Below are positions 1 through 5,118 of a stretch of DNA of 5,118 bases, in pieces. The position numbers were made by a program, and so were the translations under genes. The notes beneath the pieces were generated by a model. That model was given only the letters and a program-made list of their open reading frames with translations. It was not told the origin of the DNA and searched no databases. The DNA comes from Chloroflexi bacterium UBA5177 (GTDB taxonomy: Bacteria; Chloroflexota; UBA5177): assembly GCA_002413265.1 (NCBI GenBank), contig DHWR01000085.1:1-5118 (forward strand), written 5' to 3'. Numbering within the stretch: the first letter of the stretch is position 1; each line of letters begins with the position of its first letter.

Positions 1-590
1 AATCGAAGGACGTGAGCGAGCACGAGGTGGAGGGGGCGAGGGACTTGGGCAGGAGCGAGAGCGTCGACCAGCAAGCGTGCATAGCGGATCTTGCGAGTGG
101 CGCCGCTTCCCATAAAGCGCCGCAGCTGGTCTTCGAGTCTCCGCCCCCGCCACGCTGGCTGCTTTTGCAAGGTGCGGAAGGAGTCGAGCTCGCCTTGGAC
201 GTCAATAACGGCCTCGACTGAAACTGCCCCCAGAGCCCGAATCAGCTCGTCCTCCAGATCGACGACACACACGTAGAACCCCATCTCCTCCATATCGGTC
301 CGAGTCAGCGAGGAGCCGAACCCGGCCCGCTGGAGAGCCCGGTTGACCACGCTCTTCTCCCCCACGTCGTAGAGTCCGGCGATCCCCAGGTTCGCCCCGT
401 GCGGGCCGAATCGCGTGAGGAAGCGTCCGAGTGCGTGCGCCCCTCCCATTGACACGACGGAGACACCCTCGCTCGTTAGATTGCGACCGAGGTGCGTAGC
501 GAGAGTCTCGATCGCGATCTGATCGCTGATCCCTTCGACCAGCACAACCGACCGGGTATCGACAGCGGCGATGACTAGAACCCTCCGCAA
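1..590 (-). CDS. Stand-alone TOPRIM-domain protein, OLD-nuclease-like (3' end cut by window edge)
   Basis: This frame is open from 590 to the left edge (196 codons, no stop reached). Translated by eye, it has a TOPRIM fold signature: beta strand plus acidic motif SVVLVEG (Glu19), then ISDQIAIETLA, a GG-containing turn (residues 49-50), FLTRFG, and the second acidic site GLYDVGE (Asp75). A DLEDELIRALG motif lies near residues 111-121 and a basic RKIRYARLL helix near the C-terminus. TOPRIM domains coordinate Mg2+ for phosphodiester cleavage or transfer. Short proteins of about 200 residues like this are common in actinobacteria and are often labelled ATP-dependent endonuclease, although no ATPase domain is present here. 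The biological role is unknown. The start is uncertain: an in-frame TGA sits at 596-594 and the only conventional start before the first strand is TTG at 590, with no good ribosome site. A GGAGG at 587-583 lies inside the reading frame. Family assignment is fairly sure; the start is not. Confidence 0.82.
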   Translation of the reverse strand, partial: MRRVLVIAAVDTRSVVLVEGISDQIAIETLATHLGRNLTSEGVSVVSMGGAHALGRFLTRFGPHGANLGIAGLYDVGEKSVVNRALQRAGFGSSLTRTDMEEMGFYVCVVDLEDELIRALGAVSVEAVIDVQGELDSFRTLQKQPAWRGRRLEDQLRRFMGSGATRKIRYARLLVDALAPAQVPRPLHLVLAHVLR

Positions 591-593
591 AAG

Positions 594-731
594 TCATGAA
601 TGAGCCAGTCTCTTGAGCATGATGCGACTCATGGTCACATAGATCATTGCCTCGCTCGTCTCGCACAGCCGCTCGTACTCCTCCGCGAGCCGTCTGCTCT
701 GACCCAGCCACGAGCACGCCCTGTCCGCTGG
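594..731 (-). pseudogene. IS5-type transposase remnant (C-terminal end only)
   Basis: Reading from 713 to the TGA at 596-594 gives SWLGQSRRLAEEYERLCETS followed by EAMIYVTMSRIMLKRLAHS. From my memory of the family, this matches the extreme C-terminus of IS5-family DDE transposases (pattern WLGRNRRLxKDYExLPExSEAxIYxAMxRxMLRRLA). Just upstream, 731-714 reads PADRAC, which could be a decayed version of the usual VERTLA before the Trp. Further upstream the frame shows no transposase similarity, and none of the catalytic DDE region is in the window, so this is a fragment that cannot transpose by itself. No terminal inverted repeat or target duplication could be identified, because the other end is missing. 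It lies immediately before the TOPRIM gene and in the same frame, separated from the TTG codon by the stop codon and one CTT. Confidence 0.72.
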
Positions 732-848
732 AAGCTTGGTGTTGACGTGTACCGACGGCGGACGCAACGTAGGCCAGGCGTCGAATACGTGCCGGTCACT
801 CCCAACAGCGGGCGGAGGAATAAGCCGGCAACTGAGGCGCGGTCGTCA

Positions 849-2924
849 TTACCCCGTGTACTCGTAGAGCTCCGTGCCGGCGACTGTCACAAGCTTAGAA
901 TGCTGCTGTATCCATGTGGTCACGGTCTGGCTTCCTCTGCCTCCAGGCCCTCCGCCGCCGAGCATGAAGTATTTGACCTCTCCAGCTTTGGCGAGCTTCG
1001 CCAGAGTCGCCGTGGACAGGATGGGATCGCTCCCTGAGAAGCCTCCGAGCGACATGACGGGGATTCCGGTGGCGATGATGATGGGTGCGGCCGCGTTTGA
1101 GCTGGACGTGGCGACGAGGTACTTCGCGCTGCCACGGTTTTTCTCGAGGTAGGTCACTAGCTTGGTGTTGACCTGAGCGCCGCGCAGTCCACGACCAAAC
1201 GGTCTGCCGAATCCGCTGTTTGGTGGCGGGCCGGCACCAGACGGAGGACCACCCCCGCCGAAGCGACCCGGTACGCGCCCGCCGAACGGCCGGGGACCAA
1301 ACGAGCCATTGCCTCTCGGAAATCCGCCACCTCCTCTGCCAAATCCGGTAGAAACACCGGAGGCGGCGGGGCCGGCTCGGACGATGGGGCCCACTTCGGT
1401 GTGCTGAGTGGTGTAGGCAGCAAACACCGTTTGCGGAGCCATGAGGGCTAGCGTGGCGACCACTGCCGCAAACACTCCAGTACGTAGATTTTCGAAGACA
1501 CGGAGCCGGAAGAGAACCAGGACTAGGGAAGCCAGCACGCAAGCAGCCAAAACCAAAGGCGTTAACCAACTGGAGTAGCTGGGGTACGCGGCCAGGATCC
1601 GTTTCTCGACTAGCGCGCCTGCAACTATGGCGACTGGCAGCCACCACCAGATGGGCGACTGTTCTCGCCGATATTCCTTCCACAGAGCGACCACGCCAAC
1701 ACCGGCGAGCGCGCACACAGCCGGCGCCATCATTGCCAGGTAGTAGGTGTGAAAGAAGAGCGCGACGCTGAAAAATGCGCCGGTCGTGAGCAGCCATACG
1801 CCCCAGAGAACGAGCTGGCGCTGCTGGTCGTCGAGCAACCGAAGCCTGGGACGACTCTGCCACAGGGCGAGCAGCAAACCAAGGATCGCGAGCGGCAATA
1901 ACCAGGCGATCTGGCTCCCAAGCTGGATGTCGAGGAGGCGGAGAGGACCGGTGGGACCGTTCTCGGCAACGCCGCCGGGGCCACCGCCGGGCGAACCGCC
2001 GAGAAAGCCCGGAGAAGCAGCGCTGGATCCTATTGAGGGGGAGCGGCCTAAGCCGGGCTGCGCCGAACCGCCCACAGAGTGGTTCCCGGTGATTCGCTGG
2101 AGTCCGTTGTAGCCGATGGCGAGGTCGAACTCCGAGTTGGTGGTTGTGGAATCCACCCAGGGACGCTGGCTTGCGGGCGTGAGGTCGACGGCGGTTACCC
2201 AGGAAAGGGATATGGCCAGCATGACGCCCAGAGCCACGAGGAGATGACCAATACGCCGCCGGAGACTGACGTGCGCGCCAAGCAGGTAGACGGCGCCGAA
2301 GGCCGGCACCACCAGGTAGGCCTCCAGCATCTTGATGTTGAATCCGAGGCCCACGAAGGCAGCGCAGAGCAGCAGCCAGCGGAGCTTCCCGGTCTCGGCT
2401 GCCCGCAGCACCGCCCAGGCGCCCAACAACACGAACAACACCAGAGTGCCGTCGATAGTGTTGTTGCGGCTGGTGAGCACGCTGATGGGTGTAACGGCAA
2501 GTGCGAGGGCCGCGATAAGCCCGGACACGCAGCCGAAGCTACGCGACACGAGATAGTAGAGAAGCGCGACAGCCAGAACCCCCGCAAGCGCTTGAGGAAT
2601 CAAGAGGGCGACGCCATTGAAGCCGAACAGTTTGACGCTGGCGACCTGGAACCAAAAGCCGAGAGGCGGCTTGTCTATGGTGACGAACCCGCCGGGATCA
2701 AAGGAAGCGAAGAAGAAATTGTGCCAGCTCTGCGACATGCTCCTGACGGCAGCGGCATAGTACTGGTTGTTGTAGCCCTCGCGGCTGAGGCCGGTGAAAT
2801 TTAGAACCGCGGCCAAGGCTAGGATGACAAGAAGCGATATTCGGTGCCATTGGCCGGCGAGCGACATCGTGAGGCGGCGCTCAAACTGACCTGCTGAAGC
2901 GCCTCGCACGGTGCGGGAGAGCAT
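849..2924 (-). CDS. Family 39 membrane glycosyltransferase (YkcB-like)
   Basis: A 691-residue multi-pass membrane enzyme of the PMT/ArnT superfamily, expected to move a sugar from a polyprenyl-phosphate donor to an extracytoplasmic acceptor. The acceptor is unknown. The N-terminal half has YkcB-type features: a first membrane helix near 29-46, a loop with YNNQYYAAAVRSM (51-63), SWHNFFFASFDPGGFVTIDKPPLGFW (66-91, split here as one conserved run), RNNTID (153-158), GFNIKML (194-200), and DLTPASQRP (247-255) with GYNGLQR (271-277). About 13 hydrophobic helices follow one another up to residue 502. Two low-complexity segments stand out: Gly/Ser/Pro-rich 283-323 between membrane helices, and Gly/Arg/Phe/Pro-rich 515-582. 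A soluble C-terminal domain (586-691) contains KYLVATSSS and VMSLGGFSGSDPIL, typical of this subfamily. The ATG at 2924 is preceded by AAAGGA with a 6-nt spacer, which supports this start over Met20. It has its own promoter (2961-3016). Confidence 0.93.
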   Translation of the reverse strand: MLSRTVRGASAGQFERRLTMSLAGQWHRISLLVILALAAVLNFTGLSREGYNNQYYAAAVRSMSQSWHNFFFASFDPGGFVTIDKPPLGFWFQVASVKLFGFNGVALLIPQALAGVLAVALLYYLVSRSFGCVSGLIAALALAVTPISVLTSRNNTIDGTLVLFVLLGAWAVLRAAETGKLRWLLLCAAFVGLGFNIKMLEAYLVVPAFGAVYLLGAHVSLRRRIGHLLVALGVMLAISLSWVTAVDLTPASQRPWVDSTTTNSEFDLAIGYNGLQRITGNHSVGGSAQPGLGRSPSIGSSAASPGFLGGSPGGGPGGVAENGPTGPLRLLDIQLGSQIAWLLPLAILGLLLALWQSRPRLRLLDDQQRQLVLWGVWLLTTGAFFSVALFFHTYYLAMMAPAVCALAGVGVVALWKEYRREQSPIWWWLPVAIVAGALVEKRILAAYPSYSSWLTPLVLAACVLASLVLVLFRLRVFENLRTGVFAAVVATLALMAPQTVFAAYTTQHTEVGPIVRAGPAASGVSTGFGRGGGGFPRGNGSFGPRPFGGRVPGRFGGGGPPSGAGPPPNSGFGRPFGRGLRGAQVNTKLVTYLEKNRGSAKYLVATSSSNAAAPIIIATGIPVMSLGGFSGSDPILSTATLAKLAKAGEVKYFMLGGGGPGGRGSQTVTTWIQQHSKLVTVAGTELYEYTG

Positions 2925-2957
2925 GGGCAGTCCTTTCGGATCACTTGGCGTTCAGGG

Positions 2958-3016
2958 TCCAGCGTACGGGCGAGAGATGATGCCCGCGTGTGTAGAAGAT
3001 GACGGTTCAGTGACGG
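2958..3016 (-). promoter_or_regulatory. Promoter of the GT39 gene with 11-bp-phased CCGTCA repeats
   Basis: On the minus strand, CCGTCA occurs at 3016-3011 and again at 3005-3000 (period 11 bp). After the T at 2999 there are exactly 32 bp and then a -10-like TACGCT at 2966-2961. The expected transcription start is near 2954, about 30 nt before the start codon. No TTGACA-like -35 is visible, as expected for an activator-dependent promoter. The same arrangement recurs upstream of the FMN-binding gene, which is the main support. The -10 and repeat assignments are by eye; the regulator is inferred to be OmpR/PhoB-type. Confidence 0.62.
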
Positions 3017-3089
3017 TGGGAAGTGGCTCCTAGCATTCGGTGCAGGTGAAACCTGGGGCCGGAGCCCAAACTGTCGGGGCGCGCCAAGG

Positions 3090-3105
3090 CGTCCTCGCAG
3101 GGACG
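3090..3105 (-). terminator. Possible weak hairpin after the C39-like peptidase gene
   Basis: Just after the TAA stop of the peptidase gene, the minus strand reads CGTCC, a 6-nt loop (CTGCGA), then GGACG: a perfect 5-bp stem. There is no U-run behind it. It could be a tail-less terminator of the kind suggested in GC-rich actinobacteria, or chance. A terminator is expected somewhere in this gap because the next gene has its own promoter. Confidence 0.25.
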
Positions 3106-3107
3106 GA

Positions 3108-4106
3108 TTAGGCTTGCTGCAAGCGGCGGATCTCGTTACTTACCCACTGGATCGCCACGCTGCTCACGCCCTGGCGGGATGCGGTGACGAGCGTTGCGCG
3201 CGCCTTCGCGTACTGCCCCAGTTCTGCCTCATCGAAAGCAATGTCGATCCGGCCGTTGTACCAGATCCAGGAACCGACGTTGCCGAAGTCGGCGGTATCT
3301 ATCTGAGCTTCTTCCCACCGTATCGCCGCGCCGTACGTGCTTTTGGCGCCCCACCCGGCGGCACGAAGCACGGCCGCGAGAAGTTTCGCTTGTGACGGCC
3401 GATATATAACCTGGAAGCGGTAATCACTCTCGGCCCAGATGGCGCTGAATTCGGAGTAGGAGATGGTATGCTCGGCACCCAGGTACGGATCGGCACTGAC
3501 GAAAGTTTGAGTGCGATCGTTGTACGCCTCGATCGGGCGATAGTGCCGCACAGGGTCACTGGAGCTCACGTACTGCGAGACGATGACGGGAAAACCACTT
3601 GAGATCAGCAGCTTGACGAGTTTTTCTGAGCCCCCATAGCCGACGAGGGCCCGCATGCCCATGCTCTGTGCGTAAGCCGGCAGATCGACCGGCGACATGC
3701 CCCAGTAGCTGTTGTCGGCCCGAAGCACGGCGGCGACCTGCGCCTCAGTGCGATAGATCTGATAGTAGGCGAGCACTGCGGCGACGGAAGACGGTCCGCA
3801 GTTGTTCAAGGTCTGGACGATCGTCTCGAGCGGGCCGAGCGAGGCAGCAGAGAGAACGTTCACGTGCGGCGATGCGGGACTCGCCTGCGGAGTCTTGAGG
3901 ACGCTCTTGGTAGCTTTCGAACCGGTGGTACGGGCAGAGGTACGCGCGGTTGCCGGCTGGACAGCTTGGATGACTGGGATGACGAAAAGCGTCAATATCC
4001 CGGTCGCAAGGGCGCCTCCCAGGAGCAGCGCGCGATTCCGACGATGCCCGGATGGCTTGGGATGCGCTTGTCCCTTGATTTCGGCCATTCGAGAGCGAAG
4101 CGACAC
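3108..4106 (-). CDS. Membrane-anchored C39-like cysteine peptidase
   Basis: A 332-residue protein. A basic N-terminus (residues 1-25) precedes one hydrophobic segment (about 26-48), which looks like an uncleaved signal anchor. A Ser/Thr/Ala/Lys-rich linker follows (50-82). Residues about 94-210 match the C39-like papain-fold peptidases (Peptidase_C39_2 type). They show NNCGPSSVAAVLAYY with the presumed nucleophile Cys103, a candidate oxyanion Gln98, His188 in RHYRPIEAYND, and Asp206 in VSADPYLG, so the catalytic set appears intact. The C-terminal part (about 235-332) is helical, and residues 277-311 resemble one TPR-like repeat. There is no ABC-transporter domain, so this is not a bacteriocin exporter; the substrate is unknown. 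The GTG start at 4106 lies 2 nt after the TGA of the FMN-binding gene, suggesting translational coupling. The ATG at 4088 (Met7) is an alternative. Neither has a strong ribosome site. Confidence 0.85.
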   Translation of the reverse strand: MSLRSRMAEIKGQAHPKPSGHRRNRALLLGGALATGILTLFVIPVIQAVQPATARTSARTTGSKATKSVLKTPQASPASPHVNVLSAASLGPLETIVQTLNNCGPSSVAAVLAYYQIYRTEAQVAAVLRADNSYWGMSPVDLPAYAQSMGMRALVGYGGSEKLVKLLISSGFPVIVSQYVSSSDPVRHYRPIEAYNDRTQTFVSADPYLGAEHTISYSEFSAIWAESDYRFQVIYRPSQAKLLAAVLRAAGWGAKSTYGAAIRWEEAQIDTADFGNVGSWIWYNGRIDIAFDEAELGQYAKARATLVTASRQGVSSVAIQWVSNEIRRLQQA

Positions 4107-4108
4107 GA

Positions 4109-4492
4109 TCAGGCCAGGTGAGCGCGCTTCAGCGCGGACTGGAGCGAGGACACATACGCCTGACTAATCGTGGTGGCGCCGGAAACGACGTCGATGCGGG
4201 CGCTCTGCGCAGACAGGGTTTCCTGAATGAGGACGGGGACGGCGCGATCTGCTAGCACCAGTGAGCGTGAGGTGTGGGTGGGGTCCACGACCTTGATCTT
4301 GGTGATCTTCTTCCCTTTAACAGAGATCACTACCTGCATCGGACCCCAGGTGGTCTGGACCGTGGCGCCCTTGTATGTGTGAGTCTTGCTGCTGTGGGTG
4401 TTTGCGGCCGAAGCAGGGCTGGCCGTCAAAACGCCGGCCACCGGAGGGCCGACGAGGGCTGTGAAGATCAGTGCAGTAAGTTTGCGGTTCAT
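4109..4492 (-). CDS. Secreted FMN-binding-domain protein
   Basis: A 127-residue protein with a clear signal peptide: MNRK, a hydrophobic core (residues 5-22), and an ASA cleavage site around 27-29. A Ser/Thr/His-rich stretch (31-38) leads into a compact FMN-binding domain (PF04205 type, about 39-125): YKGATVQTTWGPMQVVISV, then ITKIKVVDPTH. It ends in DVVSGATTISQAYVSSLQSAL. The DxxSGAT signature (Asp101 to Thr107) is the known site where ApbE attaches FMN by a phosphoester bond to threonine, so Thr107 is the likely acceptor. Family members (NqrC/RnfG-related domains) act as one-electron carriers at the outer face of the membrane. The partner here is unknown, since no ApbE, ferric-reductase-like membrane protein or other carrier is in the window. 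The ATG is preceded by AAAGGA with an 8-nt spacer. It is the first gene of an operon with the C39-like peptidase and is driven by the promoter at 4545-4611. Confidence 0.92.
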   Translation of the reverse strand: MNRKLTALIFTALVGPPVAGVLTASPASAANTHSSKTHTYKGATVQTTWGPMQVVISVKGKKITKIKVVDPTHTSRSLVLADRAVPVLIQETLSAQSARIDVVSGATTISQAYVSSLQSALKRAHLA

Positions 4493-4517
4493 GAACTGTG
4501 TCCTTTATTGGATTGCT

Positions 4518-4536
4518 GCCGGTGCAGTTCACCGGC
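4518..4536 (-). repeat. Perfect 7-bp inverted repeat in the leader of the FMN-binding gene
   Basis: GCCGGTG and CACCGGC are separated by a 5-nt loop, a perfect stem with 6 of 7 pairs G-C. If the -10 at 4550-4545 is right, transcription starts near 4538, so this stem-loop would form the very 5' end of the mRNA, 25 nt before the start codon and clear of the ribosome site (AAAGGA). It could be a 5' stabilising hairpin or a DNA operator just downstream of the start point. The GT39 leader shows no equivalent. Confidence 0.6.
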
Positions 4537-4541
4537 GCATT

Positions 4542-4611
4542 TCCAAAGTACGGACGTGACATGACCCGCTGATGTGCGCATCATGACGGTTAGATGACGG
4601 ACGAGCGACGG
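4542..4611 (-). promoter_or_regulatory. Promoter of the FMN-binding/C39 operon with phased CCGTCA repeats
   Basis: On the minus strand, CCGTCA lies at 4600-4595 and 4589-4584 (period 11 bp). A third, imperfect copy (CCGTCG) lies at 4611-4606 in the same phase. After the T at 4583, exactly 32 bp lead to a -10-like TACTTT at 4550-4545. The block 4564-4542, around the -10, matches the GT39 promoter block at 18 of 23 positions: shared TCATnTCnCG, then CCGTACnnTGGA. No standard -35 is visible. The repeats would sit at about -46 to -73, a class of position used by DNA-bending or RNA-polymerase-contacting activators. Confidence 0.66.
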
Positions 4612-4624
4612 CCCGGTCCCAAAG

Positions 4625-4646
4625 TGCATGCAATGTCGTACATGCA
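4625..4646. repeat. Inverted repeat TGCATG-N10-CATGCA between phosphoketolase and the FMN-binding promoter
   Basis: TGCATG (4625-4630) and CATGCA (4641-4646) are perfect inverted arms with a 10-bp spacer. Within the spacer and right arm, ATGT-CGT-ACAT gives a second, nested symmetry. It lies 13 bp upstream of the outermost phased repeat. It could be an operator for another regulator or part of the 3' end of the phosphoketolase transcript; no U-rich tail is present. Confidence 0.4.
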
Positions 4647-4707
4647 GAAGATTGCGCTCGAGCGATCGGAGTCGACCGCCTAACCTTGTCCAGCAGCGGC
4701 GTCTAGC

Positions 4708-5118
4708 TCAGGACCAGGTCCAGTCCGTGATCTCGGGCACGTCTTCCAGGTGGTCGCGCGAGTAGGCCACGGCTTTCTGGATGAGAGATTCCAACTCGGC
4801 GATCAGGGCCGGAGCTTGTGGCCGGATGCGCGTTACGCGCTTGAGTGCCTCTATGGCCAAGTGGTAGCGGCTCATGCCGTTGAGAACGAGCATGTCGAAC
4901 GGCGTCGTAGTCGTTCCCTGTTCATTGAAACCGCGAACGTGGAAGCGCTCTGCGTTCATTCTTCCATGCAGGATTTCGTGCATCGCCCGCTGATAACCGT
5001 GGAAGGCGAAGACCACCGGCTGGCCAGCGGTGAAGAGATCCACGAATTGTGTCTCATTCATGCCATGTGGATGGTGTTCGGGCGGGAACAACGTCATGAG
5101 ATCGACGACGTTGACCAC
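4708..5118 (-). CDS. xfp: Phosphoketolase, C-terminal part (5' end outside window)
   Basis: The last 136 codons of a TPP-dependent phosphoketolase of normally about 800 residues, which cleaves xylulose 5-phosphate (and in many members fructose 6-phosphate) with phosphate to acetyl phosphate plus glyceraldehyde 3-phosphate (or erythrose 4-phosphate). The fragment covers most of the C-terminal XFP domain: VVNVVDLMTLFPPEHHPHGM, NETQFVDLFT, VFAFHGYQRAMHEILHGR, HVRGFNEQGTTTTPFDMLVL and NGMSRYHLAIEALKRV, ending in DWTWS and a TGA. The TTTTPFDM and SRYHLA motifs are highly typical. The GTG at the window edge is an internal valine codon, not a start. No acetate kinase or phosphotransacetylase gene follows it. 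No strong terminator is seen downstream, only a short palindrome (CGCTCGAGCG, 4655-4664). Confidence 0.96.
   Translation of the reverse strand: MVNVVDLMTLFPPEHHPHGMNETQFVDLFTAGQPVVFAFHGYQRAMHEILHGRMNAERFHVRGFNEQGTTTTPFDMLVLNGMSRYHLAIEALKRVTRIRPQAPALIAELESLIQKAVAYSRDHLEDVPEITDWTWS

Noticed and set aside
202..717. 171-codon minus-strand open frame over the TOPRIM gene and the transposase remnant
   Set aside because: It is Arg/Gly/Ser-rich with no recognisable motif. The overlapping frame gives coherent TOPRIM and IS5 transposase sequence, so this is a shadow frame.
732..848. Stretch between the transposase remnant and the GT39 stop
   Set aside because: Checked for further transposase similarity, a small gene and a strong terminator; nothing convincing was found.
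600..1037. 145-codon plus-strand open frame over the gap and the GT39 3' end
   Set aside because: It runs antisense to both the transposase remnant and the GT39 C-terminal domain and has no recognisable motif.
895..1863. 322-codon minus-strand open frame inside the GT39 gene
   Set aside because: Arg/Ser/His-rich shadow of the GT39 frame, caused by high GC; no domain signature or ribosome site.
2079..2804. 241-codon plus-strand open frame opposite the GT39 gene
   Set aside because: Antisense shadow of conserved membrane-protein codons; the composition (Glu/Gln/His-rich) shows no family features.
3043..3055. CAGGT-GAA-ACCTG inverted repeat between the peptidase and GT39 genes
   Set aside because: Only 5-bp arms, no U-run, and not repeated at the other promoter; likely chance.
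3108..4106. Bacteriocin-processing C39 exporter
   Set aside because: The Cys/His/Asp pattern is C39-like, but the protein has a single N-terminal anchor and no ABC membrane or ATPase domain, and no double-glycine leader peptide gene is nearby.

Overview
The window is high-GC DNA (roughly 60% by eye), and every gene I can support lies on the minus strand. The protein families, GTG/TTG start codons and TAnnnT-type -10 elements suggest an actinomycetote (Actinomycetota), probably a soil or environmental lineage. I cannot place it more precisely.

Layout, in the direction of transcription (right to left). (1) 4708-5118: C-terminal end of a phosphoketolase that begins outside the window. (2) 4493-4707: a 215-bp regulatory gap. 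(3) 4109-4492 and 3108-4106: a two-gene operon, a secreted FMN-binding-domain protein followed 2 nt later by a membrane-anchored C39-like cysteine peptidase. (4) 2925-3107: a second regulatory gap. (5) 849-2924: a large multi-pass membrane glycosyltransferase of family 39 (YkcB-like), with two Gly-rich disordered segments and a C-terminal soluble domain. (6) 594 to about 731: the decayed C-terminal end of an IS5-type transposase. (7) 1-590: a stand-alone TOPRIM protein related to OLD-family nucleases, running off the left edge.

The most interesting observation is regulatory. The two gaps, about 1.6 kb apart and in front of different transcription units, carry the same promoter architecture. 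Each has a pair of CCGTCA direct repeats with an 11-bp period, then exactly 32 bp, then a TAnnnT -10 hexamer set in a conserved block (18 of 23 positions identical). This is what two targets of one OmpR/PhoB-type response regulator would look like. It would tie the FMN-binding protein, the C39-like peptidase and the GT39 enzyme into one cell-envelope regulon. No regulator gene lies in the window, so the identity of the factor is inference.

The three envelope proteins would act outside or across the membrane: a covalently flavinylated redox carrier, an anchored peptidase and a lipid-linked sugar transferase. No ApbE, ferric-reductase-like or sensor-kinase gene is visible to complete the picture. 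The phosphoketolase and TOPRIM genes look like unrelated neighbours.
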